Shown: positions 22,578 through 34,103 of the stretch, piece by piece
Layout: every line of letters begins with the position of its first letter
How positions within the stretch are numbered: the stretch's first letter is position 1
Source of the DNA: Vitis vinifera
Taxonomy: Eukaryota; Streptophyta; Magnoliopsida; Vitales; Vitaceae
Reading direction: 5' to 3'
Length of the DNA stretch: 64,000 bases
NCBI RefSeq assembly: GCF_030704535.1
Contig: NC_081811.1
Coordinates: forward strand, 4,046,501 to 4,110,500
Position numbers and translations under genes: made by a program
The notes under the pieces: model-generated
What the model saw: only the letters and a program-made list of their open reading frames with translations
Told to the model about the DNA's origin: nothing
The model's database searches: none

Positions 22578-25500
22578 TTAACTGCCATTCTGATGCTGGC
22601 TAAGATATGCTTCCAACTGCCCAATTGCAGCCAATATAAAACCTACAGTTGCAATATCACAGGTGTTTAGATGATAAATAGACATTTAATTAAGGCTAAT
22701 ACTTGAAGAACTAACCCAAAGTTGGCAACCATTTAGTTCTGAAGTTTTTAGATGTTGCATGGAAATTCAGTCAGCCTATTAAATGTTGCATAAGGTTTTC
22801 AGAGCATCTATAAGATTGTATTTTTATGTTTTCACAAACTGGAACTTTGCATAAAACATCCACATCAGCACCTTAAAACAGAACAGAACTTGACAGTACG
22901 ACATTCAAACACGACCAACAAGAGCACCAATCCCAATGCTCTCAGTTTCAATCTCAAAAATCAATTAAAACTTTAGAAACAGCACCCATTACCTTATCAT
23001 GGGAAATGGATGGTTCTGGATTTAGAATGGTTGGTTTAATGAGAAATTTTAGGCTCACCACTTGTATCAATGCATACCTAGAAAGAGAGCTGACGGCCTC
23101 CCAGGCCGTGACTTAAATTCTGGATGAAATTGCACGCCCACATAGAATGGATGACTGGGAAGCTCTAAAATCTGCAAAAGAAGAGAAAGGAAGTGAAACT
23201 TTGAAACTCGGCTAGTACCTTAGCAGAAAATTAGCATTTTGGAGAGGGTGAAGCCCAGTGAGCTCAAACATCAGATATGGATTCACCACAACCAAAATGA
23301 AAAACGAAACTTTTAAGAGCAAACTCTTGAAACTAAACAATTTGATTCCGGCAGATCCTTAAGCTCATGTGAGCTTAAGCAGAGCTGATTTTGACAACCA
23401 ACCTCCATTCTTTGTCCACTTTCATCTTTCCCTACAAACTTCAGGCCACCTTCTTCTAGAACACCAACCATATGTGGGTTCACCTGCACCACTCATGTCT
23501 CGGGTAAGAATATTATGCCATCTGAACAATAAGATAATATGCCCACAGGACATCATTTCTTCACTCAACCAGATTCCATAACTAACCTCATATCTATGTC
23601 GATGCCGCTCATCCACGTACTCTGAATTATGGTACCTGATATTAAACAGAAACTATATAAGCATGCATTCATGAAAATCTCAGCATCAATATATTCTTAA
23701 TTCTATAAAATTTGAGCAGTGATTTAATGGACTCAGCTCTGTCATAAGCAGCCTCAGATTGGTCCATGAGATTAGTCATCCAGGACTCCATATGCTTGGA
23801 CAAACATCCACATATCACGAAGAAGATAATAAGCATTACAGTTCAGTTAAATGATTTATGCAATCAGCCCCTAACCTGACTTATTGGGCAAGGATTGGGG
23901 TAGGAACGGGAAAGGTTCTAAGTTTGTGTAAATATATCCAAGGAAAAAAAGAAGAAGAAAGCATTGATGTGTAATTGTATTTTGCAGTCCATGGAAGTTT
24001 TTTGTAATATTTTTTAGACTACGTGGACTGAAAAGTTCAATCACATACAGTTTTGCAGTAATACAATCAGGAGTCTGGAACAGTGTTCTTCGAGATCCTA
24101 GTCTCATGGTGCTTCCCATATGCGTTGTTGAACCCTGCACAAGGATGTAAAAATGATGATAACCATGGAACAGAAGAAATTTGAGAAATGCTAAGATGAC
24201 CATACCTCTGGCATGAACATTACAACACGATCAGGTGTCTGGGTGTCAAACTCTTCACTATTGGCCCTTTCCATGCCCAAAACCTAAAACATGTGATCAA
24301 AGTACAACAAATATATAATTTTTTTTTTTGATAGGTGATCAAACTACAACAAATATATGGCCTGATGAATATCAAAAGGAAATACATATTTGAAAGGAAG
24401 GTTGCTTACAGATCTAGCAAACTCAATCACAGAAATCTGCATGCCCAAGCAAATCCCAAGATAAGGAACATTATTCTCTCTGGCATACTTTGCAGCCAAT
24501 ATCATTCCTTTCACACCACGATCACCAAAGCCTCCTGGAACCAGGACACATGCTGCATTCTGCAAATATAGCTTTTTCAGCGACATCTTGAACAATTATC
24601 TCCATCTTAATTTGAAAAGAAAAACATTAAAAGTAAAAAAGAAAAGAGGAAAACTTTCATTGTCTTTCATTTCTTGATCCCTAAATTGCAAAGTACATTA
24701 AATAAGAGAAATGAACACCAGTTCAAACAGAGGACACAATTTCAGTTCGACCACTTGAGAATTGAGAGGAAAAGAGAAGTGCTAAGAATAGAAAAGCATA
24801 AACTAGAAAAGAAACATAAAAATAGTGATGAGCAATTGATAAATCTATTTAATTCAACAAATCTTTAACCAGGAATCAGTATGAGCTAAATCAATGAAGT
24901 GGTTCAGCTGTCAGGCCAACCAAAACATTTTGTTACTAGAAAGTCCACAAAAAGAAAAATTATGTGAATGGTTGTTACATAAATTCAAACAGAAACTAAT
25001 ATAGCTATCCAAAATAATAATATGCAAAACCCATAATCATCTGAAGAACATATTTTTCTGGTAATCTAGTAATCTGGTCTACCCCAAATCAGGATGGTAT
25101 CAAAACCCAGGCACATGAGTTTCGATAGTTCTGGCAGCTCAACCAGTTGTTCTGCTTCAGAAGGCTTTTGCAAACAGTTTTTTTATGCATGTCATCACCA
25201 CCATGCTACACAGGTGATGAACAAAACATAAAGACTCTTTAGAAAAAGGTAGGGCCGTTCAGAGCAAGAACACATGGATGACGAGAAAAAATATATCTAA
25301 TGTAAAAGCTTACCCTTAGAGTCTTCCATGCAGTAGCATGAGCTTCTGGTGTCTGTAGGAGGAACAAAATATTTACAATAAGACAAACTCTTCACTAGAG
25401 ATGTAACATAAATCTCTCCAATAATGCAACTTGTAAGAGCTCAATACCAATACTGCACTATCATCTTCAAGATCAGAAGCTGCAATCCAGTCCACTGATG

Positions 25501-28500
25501 GCTTCAAAGAACATGCAATGCAAGCATGCAGAAGGGCCTGCACACAAAATGAGGCATAATGATGCAAGATAGCTTGTATGTTAGAGATCATACTCGGAGC
25601 AACCAAAGCAACTTTTGCCTTCTTCAGTTTTGAATGAAGAAATAATTATATTAAGCTGATTCAACAGGCAAATATTTTTCATAATAGAAAATGAAAGTTC
25701 AGTTTGTAAGTTAGGTTAATCATAATGATCTCGCCGTACACATGGCATGTAATTGATGCCTTCCAAATAACCCAGCCTAAGTGAAAACACACAATTATGA
25801 GCAGTGCATTGTGGTATGATATTAACCTAGTGTATATAAAAACTCAGAAAATTTTCTGTAAAAACTTCAAAAACAGGTTTTGTATTATACACAGATAATT
25901 AGGAACTGAAAATCAGATAAAATCATCTATATATTGGCATCTTATATTCATTAGCAAATTTTTCAGTTAGAAAAAATTTTAATTTGTAAATCAAGTCACC
26001 CATTGGTATTTTAAATCACAGCCCAACAAATGATATTCATTGTCCTCTTATTCACACTAAGCATGAATTTAAAGTGTCATCAGACCTTCACAACAGACAG
26101 ATATGAATCTGTCAGACCAACATACTTCCCAACCATTGCAATTCTCACCTACAAAAAGCAGCATCACTTCATATGTCAATAACAGGAAAAAAATTTCCCA
26201 AAATAGAGAATTAAATGCTAAAAGCACTAACAGAATTTGTGAGACTATCAAAATTCTCTGCCCTCTTCGTCCATTCTTGTAAATCAGGAGGTGTAGCCTT
26301 GCTGAAACCAAACTTAATAACCAGTCAGTTAACATAAGCAATCTCCCTGTATTCAATATCTTGTTTCAAGATTATTGACCCATTCTGTTTTATAGGCAGC
26401 CAAAAAAATTACTACATGCAGTAGTTCCAGCATGATTACTATCGCATATGATCCATGACTGCTAAAGTCATTTTTTATTTTTATTTTTTTTATCAGGGAC
26501 TGCCAAAGTCATATAGTTGGTTGAAAAAAGTTTATCAAACTCAAAACAGTCAGTGACCGCCAGAATCAAACTAATGAAGTGCCTCAGTCCCATTAAACTT
26601 TCAAAAGAACTTGGACTGGCTGAACCTGAGCATTTCTCTGATCTCAAAATTTAAACCTTCGAAGTTAGAAGGAAAAGAAATTAACACAAAACCTCACCTA
26701 AGATTTAGCTGTTTTAGAATGGAATTATGAGCATTTTGGTTCTGGAAACAGAAGTAACACATCAGAAACATAGGTAAAGAACATAAAATTGTTGAAGGCA
26801 ACAGATCAGAAGCAATCAAGAATTACAGAAAGCAGAGAATTATTGTTAAACTCACCCGAAGCAAAAGAGGAACATGCCAAATGTTTGGAACATCATGGAT
26901 ATTGAGAATGTTACCAACCTATGAGAAACGATAGCAGAAAGAAAAATCCCTCACCCCGTGAGAATAGAATTCAACACTAAGGTCACAAATCAATTTTTCA
27001 ATGATAATAACTTACTGGAACATGGCAAAACTGTGAAAGTTTCTCCTTTGTAGTTTCCAATAAAGGCTGCAATACATAACCAAAAGGCATTTATTTAATT
27101 CCTTGCATTCTAGCAAACTAGCAGTAGTGGAGGAGCAGCAAGCAAAAATAAAAAGATGAAAGCTAAGCAACAATAAGTTTTAGAACTAATCAAACTTATT
27201 ACTAACCTGGTAAAACAGGGGGACGAAAATGAGAAAGTAAAAAAATCACCATTGATGAAACACTTGCCATTTTGCAACAACAAAAACAAATGAAAATTGT
27301 GTGCATGCAAGGTATAGAATGAAGATTAGAAGATGCTTGGAAAACAATGAAACTGATTCAACCGAATAACCATCAATCAAATGTCCACTACAGCTAGGCT
27401 TGCACCAATCATTTTCCCAACTACTAATATATACAAAATTATACTAACATGACTGGTGAATCAAACCCAACTTGATGGAACTGGATCAGATTGACTAAAA
27501 AGACTCCTCAGCCAAAGTTGCTACATTCATTTAGAGTGATGTTAGTTGTTTCATGAAAATTAAACAGAATTAGTGTACCTTACATGACCATCACTAGAAC
27601 TTGTGATAGAGAAATTCAATTTCCAAAGGAAAGACACCCTCAACAATCTCTTGCATGCATACAGGAAGGAAAGCAGAGAAAATAACATACCTGAGCAGAA
27701 CGACATGCCAACAGATGAGGAGTCAGGCCTAATGCTCTCAATTCCCGCACGCTATGTTGTGTAGGCTTTGTTTTCTAGGTGGGGAGTAAGAGAGAGAGAG
27801 AGAGAGAGGGTTATTCTCAACCAAAAGAAACCTCCAGTTCAAGAAACAAAAATAACTTAGCTTTTTGCAATACAATCTATTATCTAGAACATAAAAAAAA
27901 AAAGCTTGAATTTAGGATGCAGGTTCAAATTAAGTATAAATTTATGGAAAATTACTTGCTCTCCCACAACACCCAGTACAGGTATAAGGCTCACATGAAT
28001 GAGGCAAAAGTTATCTTGTCCTGAGGAGGAAATTGAAAAGTAACATGAGCAAATACCATAGAACATAATGAGAACTCATAGCTCTGGCACGGAAGCAAAA
28101 ACAAACCTGATAAACAGTTTCACACTCGGTTCAGAATTTCCATTAACTTATTATATTGTGACCCTCATAGAATAGCTCCATACTCACATGGGCAACAATC
28201 ACATAATAAATAATTCAATTAAGTTCAACGATGCTATCATTTTTTTAAGATATCTGGCCAAAATCTGAATTTAATGATGCACACATGTTTATAAGATATC
28301 CAGTCAAAAATATTAATTCAGTTCATTCAGAAGATGTCGCCACAGGTTAGCATCACAAAGACAAGCAAGCAAATGAGAACACAGGATCCCACAAACAGAA
28401 ACAATTCATGAAGCAATTAACATCACTTAGAAAAATATCAAATAATGCAACCTTACCGACTGAAAATAATAATTGTCGCAAAGCCTCGATGAATGGCATT

Positions 28501-30891
28501 GATTCAATGTCACCTAAGAATAAAAAATACAAATTACTCAAGAACATAAAATTTAAGAGAAGTGTTTCAGATCACCAGGTGTCTCTTTGTTTACCAACAG
28601 TCCCTCCCAACTCTATCACACACACATCTGCTGGTCCCTCTTTTCCATCCACAGGAATGACAGAGACTGATTCAATCCAATTCTTAATGGCATCTGTCAC
28701 ATGTGGAACCACCTGGAATCCAATCAAGGATGCAGCATTGTAGTGAGCAGTAGTCTCCATGTACATTGTGAAATAAGAATTACAAAACAGTTATGCATAT
28801 AGCACCACCTGGACAGTCTTTCCAAGATAATCTCCTCTTCGTTCTTTCTCAAGGACAGACTGACACAAAACATAACAGACTGATCATATCAAAACAAACT
28901 ATAGATGAGAAAGTTGATATATTGACATCTAGAACAAATAAATTACGCACCTGATATATTTTTCCTGTGGTAATGTTGTTATCTTTTGTAAGAGTCACAT
29001 CCAGGAACCTCTCATAGTTACCCAAGTCTAAATCAACCTTTTAAGAGCAAACCATGAAGAAATTATGAAATGCTGGTATTGAAGCTCAACTGGAAGAAGA
29101 AATTGTCAATGAACAACTACTTGTGGTATTTTATTTATTAAGCATAACAACTCTTGGATTTGATCTGATCATTTCTGCACCATGTGTCACCAAAAACGTT
29201 GTTGAAAAACTCATGCTTTAAGATTAGGGACCATATACAAGACACTCCTAAAACAACTTACTAAAGAATCATTATCACTCAAGCAACATGTTAAATTATC
29301 AACTCTATCAGACAGTAAGACCAAATGAACCTAAAGACAGAATCACAATGTTGACCAAATGGTAAAGGACAGTGCTACTTAAAATCAATAAATCTTCCAG
29401 AAACAGATGGTGGTAGTAGGCCAAATTCAACTTTATTGTAGCAATTGCTCTTCCTTGATGCTTTTGCTAGAAATGGATGATTGATACTTGACCCAACTCA
29501 ACTCCACAAATATTTAATGCTAACTCCTTGTGGTTGGCTACATCAAACATTTTCATCATTCAGCAGTATCCAAACCCATATGTGAAATTTAGAAGAATAC
29601 ACACTAAATAAACCTTGGCAAGTCAAATTGATATGTTACACGTGAAGGATTCAACTCCTAATGCATATCCATCAAATAAATTGAATAAATGATATAGGAC
29701 TTTTTCCCAGATGGAATTTTGATAAAATATGAATCACAATCTTTAATTGTCTTGGGTAGATATACAACTACTTTGGCAGAGTGTGCATGGATGAGTGCTT
29801 TATGTATGCATGAGTGTACATCACAAGAAGTTGGAGAGAAGTATTTTCTACATTTGTTATCATGGAGAACTTTTTTATTATATTGATTAATAGACTGTAG
29901 CTCATGCAATTATTAGCTATTCAGATTGGAGGTGAGGTTATTCTCAAGTAATCAAAATTTCTTTCTATGTAAATTTAAATAAAAGTAAGGATAAATGCGA
30001 ATGAAATGGAAACCTCTCCACCATCATCAAGAACAAAAACCTCCCCATGTTCAAACGGGGACATTGTACCAGCATCCCTGTTCAAGTAAGGATCTGCAAT
30101 AAAGAAAGTCATTGCTAAATTCACCAGCCGAGCAAAAATCTGAATTGTCTTCAATATTAAAGTTTGAAATGATTAAAGAAAACTATGGTAAAAAAAAAAA
30201 ATATTCAATTGACAGATAAACAAGTGATTGATGATTAAAATGGATAAATATATCCATATGTAGAAGCACTTATTCATAACATAACCAAACAAAACTGGTC
30301 ACAATCTCAGAAAAATACAATTGCAACCAGAAAGAAGTGAAAGAGCCTTTCCATACTATATATATCCAAGACCAAGCTGACCAACACTAATCTCAACCCC
30401 AAAGCATAGGAAGACCAATAATCAGGAAAGATATCCAGATTTAACAAGACGCCATAAAGAAAGATATCAGAAACTAGAAAAACAAAAGATTCTCAAGGCA
30501 ACTGAACTCCATAAAACAAATGATCAGAACACTTGAATATCAAAATATTTTCAACAAAATCCCAAATTGCCAAACTTTGTCAATGAAAATTATTGTCCCC
30601 AGTTAAACACAGCCCACATATATGATCAAAATACCACTAACCCAGATATCAAAATCTAAAAATTAACTTAAAAAAATGAACAACATACAAAAACATAAAT
30701 AAATAAAATAAATATTTAGAGAGAGAAAGAGAGAAGCCAAACAACTTCAATATCGCAAAGCAACGAAACGAACCTATTTTAATGGAAGTAACGCGAAGGC
30801 CACAAGCTTTGAGAACGACGCCTACACTGCTCGCCGTCACTCCTTTGCCGAGTCCACTGACGACTCCTCCCGTCACCAACACGTACTTCAT
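22578..30891 (-). CDS. CTPS: CTP synthase (glutamine hydrolysing), complete, 22 exons
   Basis: EC 6.3.4.2: UTP + ATP + Gln to CTP, the last step of pyrimidine nucleotide synthesis, cytosolic. Exons (minus): 30891-30774, 30093-30014, 29037-28951, 28859-28809, 28712-28595, 28513-28457, 28020-27956, 27774-27691, 27066-27016, 26918-26856, 26741-26698, 26301-26232, 26148-26086, 25537-25448, 25352-25314, 24559-24410, 24283-24206, 24134-24049, 23635-23587, 23483-23403, 23171-23078, 22642-22578. They sum to 1683 nt with every phase consistent, giving 560 aa. The N-terminal synthetase domain has the P-loop [10 protein letters not shown] (8-17). The GATase domain has nucleophile Cys397 (GICLGMQ) and His524/Glu526 (QFHPEF). 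It looks fully functional. The donor of exon 14 is the least certain: I chose the one giving ...DDSAVL/TPEAH, which keeps family length. An E2F-like site lies 66 bp upstream. Confidence 0.97.
27786..27809. repeat. (GA)n microsatellite in a CTPS intron
   Basis: A pure AGAGAG tract a few bases upstream of the splice acceptor of CTPS exon 8. On the transcript strand it reads CTCTCT, so it supplies the polypyrimidine tract. Length changes could influence splicing; this is inference. Confidence 0.8.
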
Positions 30892-32003
30892 TCTCTCTCA
30901 AACGCCCAACACCCAGGACTGCCTAGTGAACACCGGGTGTTTGTGTTAATGCCTGAGCGGGAAAAACAGTTTCACTCGGATTGACAAGAAGCCTGGGGCG
31001 AAAGTTCTGCCTGTTTTTCCTTTGTAACCGCCCCGTGAGATTTACTAAAATAGCGGTGCTGAACATATAATTTTAAAGTTTAGGCGGCGGTGCTGTTTCG
31101 GAATAGTGAGGCCAAACTACCCACCATGTAATTATAAATTTATAATTAGTTATTGATTGTAACACCAACCAAAATTTAGGTGATTTATCAAGACTTTTTT
31201 TTATAGGAAAATAATATAAACTGTATATGAAAAAAACCATTTAAAAAAAAAAAAAAAGCATATCCAAGATGAATATTCTTAATTTAATATAAAATATAAA
31301 AATATAAATAAATAAGACTCGAGGATGTATACTTAATATGATACGATTGGTGTATATATGTCAAAGATAACACATTAACGTGCCCAAATTCTTAATGGCA
31401 AGGGGGTTGCATATATTCTCCACATATGTCTAGATTTGTTTTGCTTTTTCAGGGTTTTGGTCGCTGCGCCACTGAATTATTATTCTCTCTTTTTGTTTGG
31501 GTTCGTTTTTTTCTACTAAGTGGTTGGTGATTATGCTTGATGTTTCAATTGGGGAAGAATATTAAAGGGTCCAATGTGGGCATTAGACGATTCCCTTTTT
31601 GGTTTTCAGCATGTGATGGCAAATGGCAGTGGCAGTGGCAATGGCATTTTTTTGGGCACTTAGGCTGTCTTTTTATTTGGAGATGGGTTTGAGGAAAATA
31701 ATTTGAATCAACGGACACAATCATAAATGAGAAATCCCACAAATTATACTTGTTTGGTTGTTGAGAAACCAAAGGAAACAAAATTGTGACTCTGACCCAA
31801 TGCCAACTGTCAAGTCTAATTTACTAAACTACCCTCATCACGAGGCACGCATTCACTATGCCAGCTGGCAATTGTAGTTCTATTTCACAGGAAACTAAAA
31901 TGGTATAGGTGTATAACTACCTTCCTTGGTAAAGCCCCAAGATTTGAATTTCAAATTTGAAATGAGCCGTTGAGGGAGAAAGCGAACAGAGAGGGAGATC
32001 AGA
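30892..32003. promoter_or_regulatory. Shared divergent promoter region (CTPS and the 32-kb gene)
   Basis: A 1.1-kb head-to-head spacer. The CTPS side is GC-richer (30900-31110). The middle is AT-rich with no coding frame. The other side has TATAACTA near 31911 and a purine-rich leader. At 31621-31646 there is a short GGCAGTGGCAGTGGCAATGGC repeat. Confidence 0.5.
30957..30964 (-). promoter_or_regulatory. E2F-like site upstream of CTP synthase
   Basis: TTTCCCGC on the gene strand, 66 bp before the ATG. This matches the plant E2F consensus found in S-phase genes (established knowledge). Whether it lies in promoter or leader depends on the unmapped start site. Confidence 0.45.
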
Positions 32004-33681
32004 ATGGTGGGAGGTGAAACGAAGATTGAATCTGCATTTTCCTGGGCGGATGAGGTTGAAAAAGAAGAGGAAGAAGCTAGAATTAGAACCCATGAAAGGC
32101 AGAGACCAAATCCTTTTGGCTCTGCAAGGCCTAGAGAAGTCGTTCTCCAAGAGAAAGGGATCGATTGGCGAAAACTCGACCAAGATCTTCACCAACCCTC
32201 CAATACACGGTAGTTGTTTTTCATGCTTGAATTCGAATGCAACTCTTTTCTCATAGTATTTTGTTGTTTGCACGTTCGGTTGCTGAGAAAATGTTGGGAA
32301 AAGAGGGGGGAAAAATCAACCTTTGTTCTTATATGTGTCTATGGTGTTTGATGTTTTGCTTTGTTACTAACGCTGCAACTTCTGTAGATATGAAACTCCG
32401 GTGGAGAAGCCTCTTAAAGAAAACAACCCTGCATATTCGGCCCGGGCTGCCAACAAAAAACAGGAGATTTCCTCAGGCAGAAGTCTGCAATCAAAATCTG
32501 AAATTAGAGATCCGGGGTTTAACAGAAGGGAAGTTTCAGGGGGTTTTATGACTCCCCAGAAGCAGATGGGTGGAGTATTTGTTGGTCCCCCACCAAGATA
32601 TCAAACTAGAAATGTCTTGGCCTGTTTATCAGAGGAGGCATATCACAACTCCTATAGATTGGATAGCGAGGATAGGAAGTTTCGGTATAGGAATCACATT
32701 GATTTTCTGTACAAGAATAGCAATGAGGCGGGAAGAGAGATGATGTTTCATGAACCCCAGACGACGCAATTTTATAACTCCAGCGGGCTGGGCATTGAGG
32801 AGCACATTCACCACTATGATGACCAGTTTGGCGCACATAACTCTCTTGTTGGATGGGAGAGGGAATACACAGAGTTCGATTTCGGTGTAAGAAGATCCAG
32901 TGGGGTAGAGTTGAGGCGTCCATGGATGGAGGCACTACATTGTGGGAGAAACTTGGGAAAATCAGTGGCTTGTGAGGAAAGGCGAGATGCAGACGCTGAT
33001 TATAACAGAAGGAAGTTCATGAACCATAGTTCAGGATGTTGGCCACTGGTAAATGAAAGGAGAGAAGCCCTTCTCATTCATGAGAAAAGGCCACCATCTG
33101 TTGATGATCATGCAAGAAATGGTGGAGTTGGCAGAAGGCTGATGAACCCGCCTTCCAATGGAGCTGCACAGCAAAGGAGAGAAACCCTTCTCATTCATGA
33201 GAAAAGGCCACCATCTGTTGAAGATCATGCAAGAAATGGTGGAGTTGGCAGGAGGCTGATGAACCCGCCTTCCAATGGAGCTGCACAGCAAAGGAGAGAA
33301 ACCCTTCTCATTCATGAGAAAAGGCCACCATATGTTGATGATCATGCAAGAAATGGTGGAGTTGGCAGGAGGCTGATGAACCCGCCTTCCAATGGAGCTG
33401 CACAGCAGAGACAGCAGCAGCAGCAACGGCAACATAACAATTCAGGCAGCAGAATGGTAAAGTTAACTAGAAGAGAGATGTACCAGGAAAAAAAGGAAAA
33501 CGAGACAGAATGCCAGAGAGACGCTGGACGATTCGCACCCTCCATGGAAGAAGCTGGTGATGGTGAGAGAGCAGAAGGACAGTGCAATATGAAGAAGGGA
33601 GCAAATTCTGCTGGGAACTACAGGAAGAGAATGATGAAATCAGGACCTGAAAGCTACCACCAGCATGGGAAAAGAAGATGA
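32004..33681 (+). CDS. Conserved plant protein with ARPRE..EKGIDW motif and triplicated 39-aa repeat
   Basis: Two exons, 32004-32209 and 32388-33681, joined in phase (CG/A gives Arg), 499 aa. I do not recognise a named family. The N-terminus has an acidic FSWADEVEKEEEEAR segment followed by NPFGSARPREVVLQEKGIDW (~36-55). This arrangement is reminiscent of conserved motifs in eIF4B-like RNA-associated proteins, but that is an unverified resemblance. The rest is basic, Arg/Asn/Gln-rich and probably disordered. Residues ~285-400 contain three near-identical copies of a 39-aa unit (RREALLIHEKRPPSVDDHAR... ending NGAAQQ), followed by a Gln-rich QRQQQQQRQHNN stretch. The C-terminus is strongly basic (HGKRR). 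It is head-to-head with CTPS and its stop is 423 bp from the PUR5 stop. Confidence 0.85.
33058..33408 (+). repeat. 117-bp tandem repeat, three copies, in frame
   Basis: Copies begin at 33058, 33175 and 33292, each opening AGGAGAGAA. Only a few bases differ between copies. The unit is exactly 39 codons, so copy-number change preserves the reading frame of the host gene. High identity implies recent duplication or ongoing homogenisation. Confidence 0.95.
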
Positions 33682-34103
33682 ACTAATTGCTTGAATGCAA
33701 TATGTAATGACTTAGGGTTTTCTAACTGGAAACTGATGTTAATTTTTGCTAATTGTTTTTATTAAAGATAGTTAATTGGAGCCCTACATTGCTGGCAATG
33801 AAAATGATGAATGGAGAAGTAAATCATTAATGAAATCGATTCCATATCTATGGAACCATAAGATAATCATTGAAACTCAGCCATTAGTAAAGAACATTTG
33901 AGCCAAAGTCAATATACATTACAACATAATCTGCATGGCCTTATGAATCTAGTCCACTGCATCTGAGAAGTTTAAATATCAAAATTGTTAAGAGGAAGAA
34001 CAGCAAAAAGATGAGCCACAACTCAACTTTATATTTTATCTCATTGAACAGATGCAAAAGGAGTATCTCAGGGTAGCAGGTGTACTGCTTTTGAGTTTTT
34101 TTT
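33682..34103. other. Tail-to-tail 3' flanks of the 32-kb gene and PUR5
   Basis: Only 422 bp separates the two stop codons. No coding frame. Polyadenylation signals of both genes must lie here, so the two transcripts may overlap at their 3' ends. Confidence 0.6.

Noticed and set aside
33031-33435. Antisense 134-codon open frame over the 117-bp repeats
   Set aside because: A mirror of the in-frame tandem repeat on the coding strand.
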